NCBI RefSeq assembly: GCF_047973035.1
Contig: NZ_JBKEBF010000020.1
Location: 62,001 to 126,000, forward strand
Direction: 5' to 3'
Length of the DNA: 64,000 nt
Origin: Oleidesulfovibrio sp047973035
GTDB lineage: Bacteria; Desulfobacterota; Desulfovibrionia; Desulfovibrionales; Desulfovibrionaceae
In this document: positions 34,376 through 43,440 of the stretch, one piece after another
Numbering within the stretch: the first letter of the stretch is position 1
Layout: each line of letters opens with the position of its first letter
Program-made: the position numbers and the translations under genes
Notes under the pieces: model-generated
Databases searched by the model: none
What the model saw: the letters and a program-made list of their open reading frames with translations, nothing else
Told to the model about the DNA's origin: nothing

Positions 34376-35917
34376 TCATTCGGGAGTAATACCCGCCATC
34401 ATCAGGCCGATAGCTTCCACCTTGGCAGTATCCGTCTTGGGGAAAATATCCACAAATCGACCACGATACATCACGGCAATTCGATCCGCCAGTTGCAACG
34501 CTTCATTCAGTTCACTGGTAATCAAAAGAATACCGGCACCGGAACGAGCCTCCAGCAGCCTACTCCAGACTTCTTCAGTGGCTGATACATCAAGCCCCTG
34601 AGTAGGATTCTCAGCCACGATGATATCCGGATCGCGGAAGAACTCTCTGCCGATAACGAGCTTCTGCAGATTACCACCGGAAAGAGCACGCGCAGAGGCA
34701 TCCAGATGGCCAGGCTGCACATTGAATTCTTTCACAATGTTACGGGTTGTCTCTACCGCTTTCACGCGGTTAAGAAATCCTTTTTTGCAGAATGCATGAC
34801 GAGTGGTAAGCAGAAAATTATCCACAAGGTTAAGATACTTGCAGGTAGCAAGGCCTTGCCTGTCTTCCGGAATATAAGCGAGCGACTTCCCACGTCTTGG
34901 CGGATGCGGGTAGAACTTGTTCCATGGTTTATCCAGAATCTGCACCGAGCCATGTTCCGGCTTTCGCAGACCGCAGATTACCTCGACAAGCTCTTTCTGG
35001 CCGTTACCAGCCACACCGGCTACAGCAACAATCTCGCCTTTGAAAAGTCCGAGATGAATGTTCTGCAGCCCTTCACCGCTGAGCCCGTCAATATTGAGAA
35101 CCTGATCCCCGACAGGGAGAGGCTTGGCATCAACAGCCAGGACAACATCGCGTCCAACCATACGATTTGCAAGAACCGTCTGGTTTGGCACATCAGACTC
35201 GTGAAACTCATCTACAATTTCGCCGCGGCGCAAGATGGCAATTTCATCTGCCACGCTCAGAACTTCCTGAAGCTTGTGACTGATAAAAACAATAGATTTG
35301 CCATGGTCTGCCATACGCCACAGGGCTTCAAAAAGCTGCTCTGTTTCAGAGGGAGTCAAGACGGCTGTAGGCTCGTCAAAAATTAACACCCTGCTGTCGC
35401 GGTACAACAGCTTAAGAATTTCCACACGTTGCTTTTCGCCCATAGACAGCTCTGAAACGAACGCGGAAGGAGTAATTTCCAGACCATACTGATCGGCAAG
35501 TTCGGCAACGGCCTGCTCCATTTTGGCAGGCGACAGAAGGAAGCTCCCCTTCTGCCCGAGCATGACATTCTCTGCCACTGTCATGGATTCCACCAGCATA
35601 AAATGCTGATACACCATGCCGATACCGGCAGCCAATCCATCTTTGGGTGACATGAGACGGGCAGGTTTGCCATCAATAAAAATGGTGCCTGAATCCTGCG
35701 GAAAACGACCGGAAAGAATCGACATGAGAGTCGATTTACCGGCACCGTTTTCACCCAGCAAAGCCTTGATCATCCCGGGGCGGATATCCAGAGTGATGTC
35801 GTGGTTGGCCCTTACCTTGCCAAACGACTTAGATATCCCCTCCAGCCTGACAACAGGCGGCAGGTCTACATATCTATCACGGGCAGTGCGCTTGTTCAGC
35901 GGTTTTTGCTCTGTCAC
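34376..35917 (-). CDS. ABC importer ATPase (duplicated), nucleoside/BMP type
   Basis: A 513-aa cytoplasmic ATPase with two fused ABC domains. The first has Walker A GENGAGKST (about 54-62), signature LSMGEKQ and DEPTAV. The second has a degenerate P-loop (GVAGNGQ) but an intact LSGGNLQKL signature and AENPTQGLD, the usual asymmetry in RbsA/YufO-type proteins. It is last in a run of binding lipoprotein, two permeases and ATPase. Family knowledge points to nucleoside or purine uptake. The start is a GTG, with the AGGGGG run just upstream. A terminator follows. Confidence 0.92.
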   Translation of the reverse strand: MTEQKPLNKRTARDRYVDLPPVVRLEGISKSFGKVRANHDITLDIRPGMIKALLGENGAGKSTLMSILSGRFPQDSGTIFIDGKPARLMSPKDGLAAGIGMVYQHFMLVESMTVAENVMLGQKGSFLLSPAKMEQAVAELADQYGLEITPSAFVSELSMGEKQRVEILKLLYRDSRVLIFDEPTAVLTPSETEQLFEALWRMADHGKSIVFISHKLQEVLSVADEIAILRRGEIVDEFHESDVPNQTVLANRMVGRDVVLAVDAKPLPVGDQVLNIDGLSGEGLQNIHLGLFKGEIVAVAGVAGNGQKELVEVICGLRKPEHGSVQILDKPWNKFYPHPPRRGKSLAYIPEDRQGLATCKYLNLVDNFLLTTRHAFCKKGFLNRVKAVETTRNIVKEFNVQPGHLDASARALSGGNLQKLVIGREFFRDPDIIVAENPTQGLDVSATEEVWSRLLEARSGAGILLITSELNEALQLADRIAVMYRGRFVDIFPKTDTAKVEAIGLMMAGITPE

Positions 35918-35925
35918 GGGGCCCC

Positions 35926-36846
35926 CTATTCGTTCGGCTCAATGTTTACACCAAGTGCAGCAGGTGCATTCCCGCTCCTGCCACGCATGGACGAAATCAG
36001 CAGAACAATTACCGTAAGCGCGTAAGGCAACATCAGCAGTAAAGATGAAGGTAACGTTGCGCCAAGCGCCTGCAGACGCAACTGAAATGCCATAACGCCG
36101 CCGAACAGATACGCACCGAATACAGCTCTACCGGGACGCCAGAAGGCAAAAATAACCAGTGCGACGGCAATCCAGCCACGCCCTGCGGTCATATTGTTTG
36201 TCCACAGATGAGTGTACGCCAGCGAAAGATAGGCTCCGCCAAGCCCCACCAGAAATCCGCCGACAAAAATCGCCAGCCAGCGAAGCAGTACAGGATTAAG
36301 CCCGACCGCCGCAGAGGCTGAAGGGTTTTCTCCGGCACTGCGCAGCCCCATACCTAAACGGGTTCTGCTGATTACCAGCCAGAAGACCAGAGGCATAACG
36401 TACGACAGATATACCAGCGCATCGTGCTTAAAGAAAATATCGCCGATAACCGGGATGGAAGACAGTACAGGAACCGCAATGGGGGCAAAGCCTTCTGTAG
36501 TGATACCAACGTAGGGAGTGCCCAGATAGTCAGCAAGTCCCACGCCCAGAATGGTTAACGCCAGACCGGACACAACCTGATTGCCCTGAAATACCTGACA
36601 GACAAGACCGTGCAAAAGACCAAGGCTGCCTGCGGCAAGTCCCGCCATCAGAACCCCGATCCACGGATTGCCTGTCCAGTACGTGAACAAGAAGCCGAAA
36701 AAGGCACCAAGAATCATCATGCCTTCTACGCCAAGGTTCAGCACCCCTGCCCGCTCGGTGAACATCTCACCCAGCGTTGCATACAGGATAGGCGTACCGG
36801 ACTGAATGGTCGCTGCAAGGATAGGAATCAGCAATTCTGCGTACAT
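35926..36846 (-). CDS. ABC importer permease (YufQ-like)
   Basis: A 306-aa inner-membrane permease with about eight hydrophobic segments. It opens with LLIPILAATIQSGTPILYATLGEMFTE (residues 5-31), followed by GVLNLGVEGMMILGA, the BPD_transp_2 signature also seen in ribose and nucleoside systems. A second conserved region is SAGENPSASAAVGLN. It pairs with the permease encoded two bases upstream, and the ATPase gene follows by 8 bases. The substrate is set by the shared binding lipoprotein, probably a nucleoside or purine base. Confidence 0.92.
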   Translation of the reverse strand: MYAELLIPILAATIQSGTPILYATLGEMFTERAGVLNLGVEGMMILGAFFGFLFTYWTGNPWIGVLMAGLAAGSLGLLHGLVCQVFQGNQVVSGLALTILGVGLADYLGTPYVGITTEGFAPIAVPVLSSIPVIGDIFFKHDALVYLSYVMPLVFWLVISRTRLGMGLRSAGENPSASAAVGLNPVLLRWLAIFVGGFLVGLGGAYLSLAYTHLWTNNMTAGRGWIAVALVIFAFWRPGRAVFGAYLFGGVMAFQLRLQALGATLPSSLLLMLPYALTVIVLLISSMRGRSGNAPAALGVNIEPNE

Positions 36847-36848
36847 GG

Positions 36849-37916
36849 TTATTCATCCCCCTTGCCGCGCGGCTGCAGCGTAAACCAGACAAAAAACTGC
36901 CCGGCCAGTACTGTCAGCAGAATAAAGCCTTCGATTATACCACCAAATGCGGCAGGCACCTGCAGCTCGAGCTGCAGATTTTCCACGCCGACGCGAAGAC
37001 CGGCCAGCAGGAATGAAAAGACAGCGATTGTGGGAATTCTGAGCCGTGCGAGCCATGCAACTACGATTGCGGTAAAACCATAGCCAGCCACAACGTTAGA
37101 CTGAAGTCTGTGCAGTGTTGTGGAGGTTTCAAGAACACCGGCCCATCCGGCCAGTCCACCGCAGAGCACTAGTACAAGAACCACCAGCGAGCCATAAGGC
37201 ATACGAGCGTATCTGGCCGCTCTGGGGTTTTCGCCACCGGCCATCAGCTCAAAGCCCAAGCGTGTGCGGCGCAGAAACACAGACAGCAGTCCGGCCACGA
37301 CAAAGCACAACACAAAACCCCAGTGGATACGGCCCACAATGGCATCAGGAATAGCGGATTCAGGGAACATCGGGGTAACAGGAAAGCCGAAACTCGCAGG
37401 GTCTTTCCACGGCCCGTACACTAGGAATTGCAGCAACAGGATGCCTATGTAATTCAGCATCAGAGTGGTGATGATTTCGTTCATCCCCAGACGCAGACGC
37501 AGAAAGGCCGGAATAAACGCCCAGAAACCACCAGCCAGCGCTCCGCTTAAAAACATTAGCGGCATAAGAATCCACGCTGGTGCGGCAGGGAACGTAAGAA
37601 CAGCCCATGTTGCGCCTATGGCACCAAGTGCAAACTGTCCCTCTGCTCCGATGTTCCATATCTGCATTCTGAAACAGACGGCAACGCCGAGTGCACACAG
37701 AAAAATCGGTATGGTTTTAAGCAGGGTATCTTCCAGCGCATACACCTGTCCGAAACCGCCATCCCACAACAAATACAGTCCCTTGAGAAAAGGCTTTCCC
37801 TGAACAACCAGCATGGCTCCGCTCAGAGACAGCGAAATTACAAGGGCGACAAGAAAAATGAAAAAGGAGCCCCAGTTAAGGGGCTCCTGTCGTTTAACGA
37901 CTCTATAACCCATCAT
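36849..37916 (-). CDS. ABC importer permease (YufP-like)
   Basis: A 355-aa inner-membrane permease with about nine hydrophobic segments. Conserved features are ETLLKTIPIFLCALGVAV-like entry helices, IWNIGAEGQFALGAIGA, GMNEIITTLMLNYIG and AGGENPRAARYARMPYG, all as in the YufP half of nucleoside importers. The ATG-ATG start is ambiguous by one codon. It lies 27 bases after the lipoprotein gene and 2 bases before the second permease, so it belongs to a tight operon. Confidence 0.92.
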   Translation of the reverse strand: MMGYRVVKRQEPLNWGSFFIFLVALVISLSLSGAMLVVQGKPFLKGLYLLWDGGFGQVYALEDTLLKTIPIFLCALGVAVCFRMQIWNIGAEGQFALGAIGATWAVLTFPAAPAWILMPLMFLSGALAGGFWAFIPAFLRLRLGMNEIITTLMLNYIGILLLQFLVYGPWKDPASFGFPVTPMFPESAIPDAIVGRIHWGFVLCFVVAGLLSVFLRRTRLGFELMAGGENPRAARYARMPYGSLVVLVLVLCGGLAGWAGVLETSTTLHRLQSNVVAGYGFTAIVVAWLARLRIPTIAVFSFLLAGLRVGVENLQLELQVPAAFGGIIEGFILLTVLAGQFFVWFTLQPRGKGDE

Positions 37917-37943
37917 CGGGCATTGACTCCAGCGATGCAGGGT

Positions 37944-39086
37944 CTATTCAGTGGTGCCCACTACACCTTCGACAAACCAGTCCATGCCAAGCAGCATTTC
38001 GTCGGTTGCCTTTTCACCTTCAGCAATACGCACCTTGCCGCTCTGATCCTTTATAGGACCGGAGAACACGGCAAGCTTGCCATCGATGATGTCAGCCTTG
38101 GCAGCAAGTACTTTGTCACGCACATCCTGCGGAACCATGTCGCCGAAGGGAGCAATGTCAGCTACGCCTTCTTTCAGGCCCCACCAGTAATGACCGGACT
38201 TCCATGTGCCGTTGCGAACGCCTTCAACAACGTGCTTGTAGAATACAGGCCAGTTCCAGATGGCAGAGGTAAGGTGAGCTTTAGGAGCAAAAGCGCTCAT
38301 GTCGGAGTTGTAGCCTACAGAGTAGACGCCACGCTCCTGAGCAGCTTCCTGAGGACCGGGAGAGTCCTGGTGCTGAGCAATAATATCTGCGCCTACGTCA
38401 AGCAGAGACTTGGCAGCTTCTTTTTCAGTTGCGGGGTCGTACCATGTTTTGGTCCATACCACGCGAACTTCAACATCGGGATTAACAGCACGGGCACCAA
38501 CGGTAAACGCGTTGATACCGCGGATAACTTCGGGAATGGGGAATGCAGCAGCGTAGCCGATGATATTGCTTTTGGTCATGGCACCGGCAACCATACCGGT
38601 CAGGTAACGAGCCTGATAGATACGGCCGAAGTAGGCGCTCATGTTAGGAGCAGTCTTATAGCCTGCGCAGTGCATGAAGGTAACGTCGGGGTACTGACCG
38701 GCAACCTTCAGGGTGGGGTCCATGTAGCCGTAGCTGGTGGTGAACACCATATCAAAGCCCTTACGGGCCATGTTCAGGATAACACGCTCGGAGTCGGCAC
38801 CTTCCGGTACGGACTCAACGTAAGAGGTGGTAACACCTGGAATCTTTTCCAGTTCCATACGGCCCAGATCATGAGCATACGACCAGCCGGCGTCACCAAT
38901 GGGGCTTACGTAAACAAAACCGATTTTAAATTCGTCTTCAGCCTTTTCAGGTGCTGCTGGAGCGGTTTCCTGTTTGGCCGCGGATTCGGCCTTGGCGGGA
39001 GCTTCCGCCGGCTTTTCCTGTTCACAACCAGTCAGGCCGCCAAAAACAAGCATGGCAGCCATGACAAGCAACATAAGCTTGCGCAT
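37944..39086 (-). CDS. BMP-family substrate-binding lipoprotein
   Basis: A 380-aa lipoprotein of the BMP/PnrA family, the solute receptor of the importer. It has a lipoprotein signal with lipobox LTGC (cysteine at 20), then an alanine/glutamate-rich linker (about 22-50). The two-lobed binding domain starts at FKIGFVYVSPIGDAGWSYAHDLG and includes GYMDPTLKVAGQYPDV and the hinge-like AQHQDSPGPQ. PnrA-type members bind purine nucleosides. AGGAG lies 8 bases before the ATG at 39084-39086; the longer frame lacks a signal peptide and is rejected. It is the first gene of the operon. Confidence 0.92.
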   Translation of the reverse strand: MRKLMLLVMAAMLVFGGLTGCEQEKPAEAPAKAESAAKQETAPAAPEKAEDEFKIGFVYVSPIGDAGWSYAHDLGRMELEKIPGVTTSYVESVPEGADSERVILNMARKGFDMVFTTSYGYMDPTLKVAGQYPDVTFMHCAGYKTAPNMSAYFGRIYQARYLTGMVAGAMTKSNIIGYAAAFPIPEVIRGINAFTVGARAVNPDVEVRVVWTKTWYDPATEKEAAKSLLDVGADIIAQHQDSPGPQEAAQERGVYSVGYNSDMSAFAPKAHLTSAIWNWPVFYKHVVEGVRNGTWKSGHYWWGLKEGVADIAPFGDMVPQDVRDKVLAAKADIIDGKLAVFSGPIKDQSGKVRIAEGEKATDEMLLGMDWFVEGVVGTTE

Positions 39087-39194
39087 CGCACGTTCTCCTA
39101 GGTGATGCGGGACATCCCAATATACATAGCGGGCAGCGTTCCCCGTGAACACCGCCCAAGCCATCTACACTCCGGTAAACCGGAAAAAATTTTC

Positions 39195-39683
39195 TTACCT
39201 TTCTTCCCTCATATTGACAAGGGGCTGAACATACTGGACCTCAGAGTCCCAGGGGAACAAAATCCAAGTATCCTGGCTGACTTCTGTGATGAATGTATCC
39301 ACCAGAGGTCTGCCTGCAGGTTTTGCATATACAGTGGCAAAATGTGCTTTGGGCAGCATTTCGCGAACAGCTTTGGCCGTGGTTCCCGTATCAACCAGAT
39401 CATCAACGATCAGCCAGCCTTCACCGTCGCCTTCAATCCCTTTAAGAACTTTCAGTCCGCCCTGCGCTTTCCAGTCATAGCTGGAAATACAGATGGTATC
39501 GACAAGGCGCACTTCAAGCTCACGAGCCAGAATGGCTGCAGGTACCAGCCCGCCTCTGGTTATGGCTGCAATACCTTTAAAAGGGCCAAGTTCGATAAGC
39601 CGCCAGGACAAGGCTTTGGTATCTCTATGAAGCTGCTCCCAGGAAACAGGGAACATTTTTTTATAACGATCGGGATCTGCCAC
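39195..39683 (-). CDS. gpt: Xanthine-guanine phosphoribosyltransferase
   Basis: A 162-aa salvage enzyme that joins guanine, xanthine or hypoxanthine to PRPP. It closely follows the E. coli Gpt pattern: ITRGGLVPAAILARELEVR (about 41-59), CISSYD, GDGEGWLIVDDLVDTG (PRPP loop with the paired aspartates), KAHFATVYAKPAGRPLVDTF and QDTWI. The GTG at 39681-39683, 5 bases after GGAGG, gives a protein close to the usual 152 residues; the upstream ATG would add 17 residues. It lies just 3' of the nucleoside importer operon's start and shares its strand. Confidence 0.92.
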   Translation of the reverse strand: MADPDRYKKMFPVSWEQLHRDTKALSWRLIELGPFKGIAAITRGGLVPAAILARELEVRLVDTICISSYDWKAQGGLKVLKGIEGDGEGWLIVDDLVDTGTTAKAVREMLPKAHFATVYAKPAGRPLVDTFITEVSQDTWILFPWDSEVQYVQPLVNMREER

Positions 39684-39725
39684 GATTTCCTCCTGCCCTG
39701 CAGGTGTATAGCTGTGCGGGTCTTT

Positions 39726-39756
39726 GCCGTGCAATCATATATATGTCAAGCACGGC
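39726..39756 (-). promoter_or_regulatory. Promoter with overlapping inverted repeat upstream of gpt
   Basis: On the minus strand a perfect TTGACA (39744-39749) is followed at 17 bases by a poor -10 (CAAAGA). Perfect 7-base arms GCCGTGC / GCACGGC (39750-39756 and 39726-39732) bracket the -35 and spacer, so a dimeric regulator bound here would block the promoter. Confidence 0.45.
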
Positions 39757-39782
39757 AGCGCACTCTGAAATAAAACGAAACA

Positions 39783-39801
39783 CCGTTACGCTTTGTAACG
39801 G
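39783..39801 (-). terminator. Probable terminator after the HD-domain gene
   Basis: A 7-bp stem (39783-39789 with 39795-39801), loop of 5, then TGTTTCGTTTTATTT on the minus strand. The T-tract is interrupted, so efficiency may be moderate. Confidence 0.6.
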
Positions 39802-39819
39802 CTTCCTGCGCCCAAAAAG

Positions 39820-40446
39820 TTACTTATGCGTACCGTTCTTTCGCTCCCACCATGATTTATCCGGCCCTATAAACCACCAGTCAGTATGGTCAGTCCGGGC
39901 AATGGTTGCCGCAAGAGTTGCACCAGCTTCTGTACGCAGACGCTTCAAAGCGCCTTCCATCCATTTTCCGGCGTACTTATTCCCCAGATCAAGCTCCTGC
40001 TTAAGGTTCAGAATCAGATCAATCTGATCAGCATCCTGTGCAAGCTTTGCCTCAAGGGTTTCGGCGCGCTCAAGCTCATCCAGCAGGTCTAGGATTCCGG
40101 ACTCGAGTCCGGTGCCTTCCAGTGCATGTTCCATCGCAGCGCGGGGATTGCAGGTATTGTATATCCGGTTCACATAGTTAAAGTCACCGATACGACTTTC
40201 ATGAAAATCATGAAACAAACACATCAGAGCGGTACGTGCGGGATCGGCCTCCGCTTCACAGGCAAGAACGTATCCCACTACAGAGGTACGAAAAGAATGC
40301 TCTGCCACGTTCTCACTGCCCGTTCCCAAAAACTGGTAACCCGAACGGGGAGTCTTACGCAGCATGCCTGCTTCAAAAAGAAAATCCGCAAGGCGTGTCA
40401 GCTTGTCACGGCCTTGCAGGTTAAGTTGCGGATTGCAATGCGTCAT
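39820..40446 (-). CDS. HD-domain phosphohydrolase (YfbR-like)
   Basis: A 208-aa metal-dependent phosphohydrolase. The HD motif is complete: H in NVAEHSFR, HD in LFHDFHESRIGD, and the last aspartate in AQDADQIDLIL. This arrangement resembles YfbR-type 5'-deoxynucleotidases and related family members that clear nucleotides. The ATG at 40444-40446 follows GGAGG by about 10 bases; the longer frame adds 52 non-family residues. It precedes gpt with a terminator between, so it is probably separate. Purine or dNTP turnover is plausible but inferred. Confidence 0.82.
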   Translation of the reverse strand: MTHCNPQLNLQGRDKLTRLADFLFEAGMLRKTPRSGYQFLGTGSENVAEHSFRTSVVGYVLACEAEADPARTALMCLFHDFHESRIGDFNYVNRIYNTCNPRAAMEHALEGTGLESGILDLLDELERAETLEAKLAQDADQIDLILNLKQELDLGNKYAGKWMEGALKRLRTEAGATLAATIARTDHTDWWFIGPDKSWWERKNGTHK

Positions 40447-40637
40447 GGAGAAAAGGCCTCCGGATATTATTTGCACTGTCAGTGCGGAACGACTCCATAC
40501 GGCATTTCGGCGCTCAAGTACACCCCTGCCCGGCTGCAACAAAGGTAAAAAGTACTCCGGCAGCACCTTATACGAAGCAGCCGGAGCACCCGAATTATAC
40601 AATTGATTAAAAAGTGTTACCGAACAGCCTGTTCAAA

Positions 40638-41249
40638 CTACGGACGACTGCCCCACCGTCTGCCCATTATCCAGAACAGTGCCAGCGAGAACAAAGCCCC
40701 CAACGTGTCAGCCAGCATGTCCTTCTGGGCATCCCAGATGTCTCCCTGACTGCCAAGAACGGCAAGGCCTGCTTCGCCGCCTTCAGCTACTGCATACCAC
40801 CACTCGATAATTTCATACGCAGCGGCAATGGACATAATAAAGAAAAGTGAAAACAAGGTAGCAATGATCGGACCGGTCAGCTTGCGACGAAGCAGAAGCT
40901 CACACATTGCATAGGCATAAAACCCGACTGAAAAATGCCCGACCCTGTCAAAGTGGTTTCGCTCAAAACCAAACAGGTCGGATACAAAACCAAAAGGAAC
41001 TTCACTGAATGTAAAATGAGCACCGATAGTATGCCAGAAAATCCAGAACGCCATCAGTCCGTAAGCGACATTGGAAAAACGGAACACTTTATAGGTGCAG
41101 GCCAGAAGCAAAAATACGAACAGAACCGGAACAACTTCTGCAATCCAGACAGCTCTAGAAGCCGGAGCAATTCCAAGTAAAGCAAAGAAAACAATAAAGA
41201 CAAGGGACAACATCAACGGGAAGTTGTCCTGAGTAACAGAAATGCGCAT
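40638..41249 (-). CDS. DUF2238/YjdF-type membrane protein
   Basis: A 203-aa inner-membrane protein with about six hydrophobic segments. Conserved DUF2238 features are FNRNHFDR-like FERNHFDRVGHFSVGF, AYEIIEWWYAVA, and GSQGDIWDAQKDMLADTLGA. The many acidic and histidine residues in these blocks suggest a metal-dependent membrane enzyme, but no function is established. The ATG at 41247-41249 is preceded by GGTGGAG; a GTG four codons earlier is the alternative. It lies downstream of the flagellins, beyond their terminator. Confidence 0.85.
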   Translation of the reverse strand: MRISVTQDNFPLMLSLVFIVFFALLGIAPASRAVWIAEVVPVLFVFLLLACTYKVFRFSNVAYGLMAFWIFWHTIGAHFTFSEVPFGFVSDLFGFERNHFDRVGHFSVGFYAYAMCELLLRRKLTGPIIATLFSLFFIMSIAAAYEIIEWWYAVAEGGEAGLAVLGSQGDIWDAQKDMLADTLGALFSLALFWIMGRRWGSRP

Positions 41250-41326
41250 AAGAATCTCCACCTTGTTCTAAACAGCGATACCTTACATTGCCGAAACAGG
41301 CAGACGTTGTAAATCAGGCAGACGAT

Positions 41327-41359
41327 AAAAAGGCCGGAAAGCCTTTCGGCTTTCCGGCC
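41327..41359 (-). terminator. Terminator of the first flagellin gene
   Basis: A perfect 12-bp stem (41332-41343 with 41348-41359), TTTC loop complement, then five Ts on the minus strand. Confidence 0.92.
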
Positions 41360-41390
41360 AGTGTTCTCCGATTCCCCGGGAAAGAAGCTA

Positions 41391-42284
41391 TTAACCGCCA
41401 AGCAGCTGCATAGCCATTCTGGGCAGAGAGTTAGCCTGCGACAGCATTGCAACCGCAGACTGGGTAAGGATCTGCTGACGTGTGAACTCTGTCATTTCCT
41501 GCGATACGTCTACGTCGGAAATACGAGATTCGGCTGCCTGCAGGTTTTCAGACTGAATCTGCAGGTTGGAAATGGTGTTTTCCAGGCGGTTCTGGAGAGC
41601 ACCAAGGTTTGCACGGATGGTATCCTTGGAAACGATAGCGTTTTCAATGCCAACCAGTGCGTTCTGTGCAGCAGACTGGGTAGAAATGGTGTAACCGGCG
41701 CTGGTTGCGTTTGCCTGGTTACCAACACCAAGAGCGGATGCAGTAGAGGTGCCGATCTGGATGTAGTAGTAGTCTTCTGCGGAGTCGTTAGCGGTACCGA
41801 AGTGAACCTTCAGCTTACCAGTGGAAACAAGTCCGCTACCGTCGTGCGTATTGCTGGAAAGGTTACCGTTAAGCAGGTAAATTCCGTTAAAGTCGGTAGC
41901 GTTTGCAATACGGGTAATTTCCGATGCCATTGCCTGATACTCGGAGTCGATAATCAGACGCTGGTCAGAAGTATAGGTACCCGTGGCTGCCTGTTCCGCC
42001 AGTTCCTTCATGCGGATGAGCTTTTCGTCGATAACGGAAAGCGCACCGTCTGCAGTCTGGATAAGCGAAATAGCATCGTTAGCGTTACGAACCCCCTGAT
42101 TAAGCGCGGCGATATCGGCGCGCATAATTTCGCGAATGGCAAGACCGGCGGCGTCATCTGCTGCGGTACCAACGCGAAGACCTGAAGACAGTCGGCGTAC
42201 GGACGTGCTGAGGTTACCGTAGGATTGGCTAAGGTTACGGGCAGCGTTCGTCGCCATCAAGTTGTGATTGATTACCAAAGACAT
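41391..42284 (-). CDS. fliC: Flagellin (copy 1)
   Basis: A 297-aa short flagellin. The conserved N-terminal D0/D1 helices (SLVINHNLMATNAARNLSQS, SSGLRVGTAADDAAGLAIRE) and C-terminal helices (ESRISDVDVSQEMTEFTRQQ, LSQANSLPRMAMQLLGG) are intact. The middle variable domain is small (about 140-200). GGAGG lies 5' of the ATG. A sigma-28-type promoter lies upstream. The protein is secreted by the flagellar apparatus; the second, closely similar copy is encoded just upstream on the same strand. Confidence 0.95.
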   Translation of the reverse strand: MSLVINHNLMATNAARNLSQSYGNLSTSVRRLSSGLRVGTAADDAAGLAIREIMRADIAALNQGVRNANDAISLIQTADGALSVIDEKLIRMKELAEQAATGTYTSDQRLIIDSEYQAMASEITRIANATDFNGIYLLNGNLSSNTHDGSGLVSTGKLKVHFGTANDSAEDYYYIQIGTSTASALGVGNQANATSAGYTISTQSAAQNALVGIENAIVSKDTIRANLGALQNRLENTISNLQIQSENLQAAESRISDVDVSQEMTEFTRQQILTQSAVAMLSQANSLPRMAMQLLGG

Positions 42285-42373
42285 AATATTCCTCCATGAA
42301 TATTAGTGCATTTTTCAGAGCAAACCTGCTTAGGCCGCTTCCTTGCAGCCGCAAGATGCTCTCCCTGACTACC

Positions 42374-42400
42374 TATTCGGCTTCTGGCGGAGGAACATTA
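42374..42400 (-). promoter_or_regulatory. Sigma-28-type promoter of flagellin copy 1
   Basis: On the minus strand TAATGTTC (42393-42400), an 11-base spacer, then GCCGAATA (42374-42381). This matches the flagellar sigma-28 pattern TAAAGTTT-N11-GCCGATAA at most positions. Confidence 0.72.
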
Positions 42401-42460
42401 GAGCCCCTGTCCATTTTTTTCGGACAAAGCAGCTCAGAATAATATAACTGACTGATTTAA

Positions 42461-42491
42461 AAGAAAAAGCCGACTCATCTTCTGAGCCGGC
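42461..42491 (-). terminator. Terminator of the second flagellin gene
   Basis: A 9-bp stem (42483-42491 with 42469-42477, one G-U pair) and a 5-base loop, then TTTTTCTTTT on the minus strand. Confidence 0.83.
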
Positions 42492-42519
42492 CTTCAAAAT
42501 ATCGCTTAACAAATGCTGG

Positions 42520-43413
42520 TTATCCGCCTAGCAACTGCATAGCCATCCTCGGCAGAGAGTTAGCCTGAGACAGCATTGCCACAGCGGACTGTGTCAGAAT
42601 CTGCTGCCGGACGAACTCTGTCATCTCACTGGAAACATCTACGTCGGAAATACGGGATTCGGCTGCCTGCAGGTTTTCAGCCTGCACCTGCAGGTTTGTA
42701 ATGGTATTTTCCAGCCTGTTTTGCAACACGCCAAGCGCTGCGCGAATATTATCCTTGGAAATGATAGCACTGTTAATGGCAACAAGGGCCTGCTGGGCCG
42801 CAGACTGGGTGGAAATGGCAAACCCGCCATGCGCAGGATCAGCCTGATTGCCCACACCAAGCGCGGAAGCGGTAGAAGTGCCAATCTGTATGTAGTAGTA
42901 ATCTTCTGCGGAATCATTGGCAGTTCCGAAATGGATTTTCATCTTGCCTGTTGAAACAAGCCCGCTGCCGTCATGGACATCTCCGGAAAGGTTCCCGTTG
43001 AGCAATTGGATTCCGTTAAAATCCGTAGAATTGGCAATACGGGTAATTTCAGACGCCATGGCCTGATATTCCGAGTCAATAAGAAGACGCTGGTCGGAAG
43101 TGTAGGTACCGGTGGCTGCCTGTTCTGCAAGCTCCTTCATACGGATAAGCTTTTCGTCGATAACAGAAAGTGCTCCGTCTGCCGTCTGCAGCAAAGAAAT
43201 CGCATCATTCGCGTTTCGTACCCCTTGGTACATGGCCGAGATATTGGCCCGCATCAATTCACGGATTGCCATTCCCGCCGCATCATCCGCCGCTGTTCCT
43301 ACGCGCAATCCTGAAGAAAGACGCCTGACCGACGTTGAAAGATTACCATACGCCGAGCTCAGGTTCCTTGCGGCGTTCTGAGCCATAAGGTTATGGTTGA
43401 TCACCATCGACAT
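42520..43413 (-). CDS. fliC: Flagellin (copy 2)
   Basis: A 297-aa flagellin nearly co-linear with copy 1, with the same length and intact terminal helices (SMVINHNLMAQNAARNLSSA at the start, MAMQLLGG at the end). The differences cluster at about 178-215 in the short variable region. GAGGAGGAG precedes the ATG. Each copy has its own promoter candidate and terminator, so they can be expressed separately and mixed in one filament. Confidence 0.95.
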   Translation of the reverse strand: MSMVINHNLMAQNAARNLSSAYGNLSTSVRRLSSGLRVGTAADDAAGMAIRELMRANISAMYQGVRNANDAISLLQTADGALSVIDEKLIRMKELAEQAATGTYTSDQRLLIDSEYQAMASEITRIANSTDFNGIQLLNGNLSGDVHDGSGLVSTGKMKIHFGTANDSAEDYYYIQIGTSTASALGVGNQADPAHGGFAISTQSAAQQALVAINSAIISKDNIRAALGVLQNRLENTITNLQVQAENLQAAESRISDVDVSSEMTEFVRQQILTQSAVAMLSQANSLPRMAMQLLGG

Positions 43414-43440
43414 GCTGTTCTCCTCCTCATCTAATCGCAG

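Noticed and set aside
37923..39101. A 392-aa frame opposite the BMP lipoprotein gene
   Set aside because: The minus strand has a lipoprotein signal and a ribosome site; the plus frame has neither.
39165..39194. CCGGTTTACCGG hairpin as a terminator between the lipoprotein gene and gpt
   Set aside because: Short stem, and it lies between a gene start and a gene end in a place where read-through direction does not need it; the T-run is on the wrong side.
41391..43413. Phase-variable inversion between the two flagellin genes
   Set aside because: They lie in the same orientation with no recombinase gene or inverted repeats; simple tandem duplication fits.
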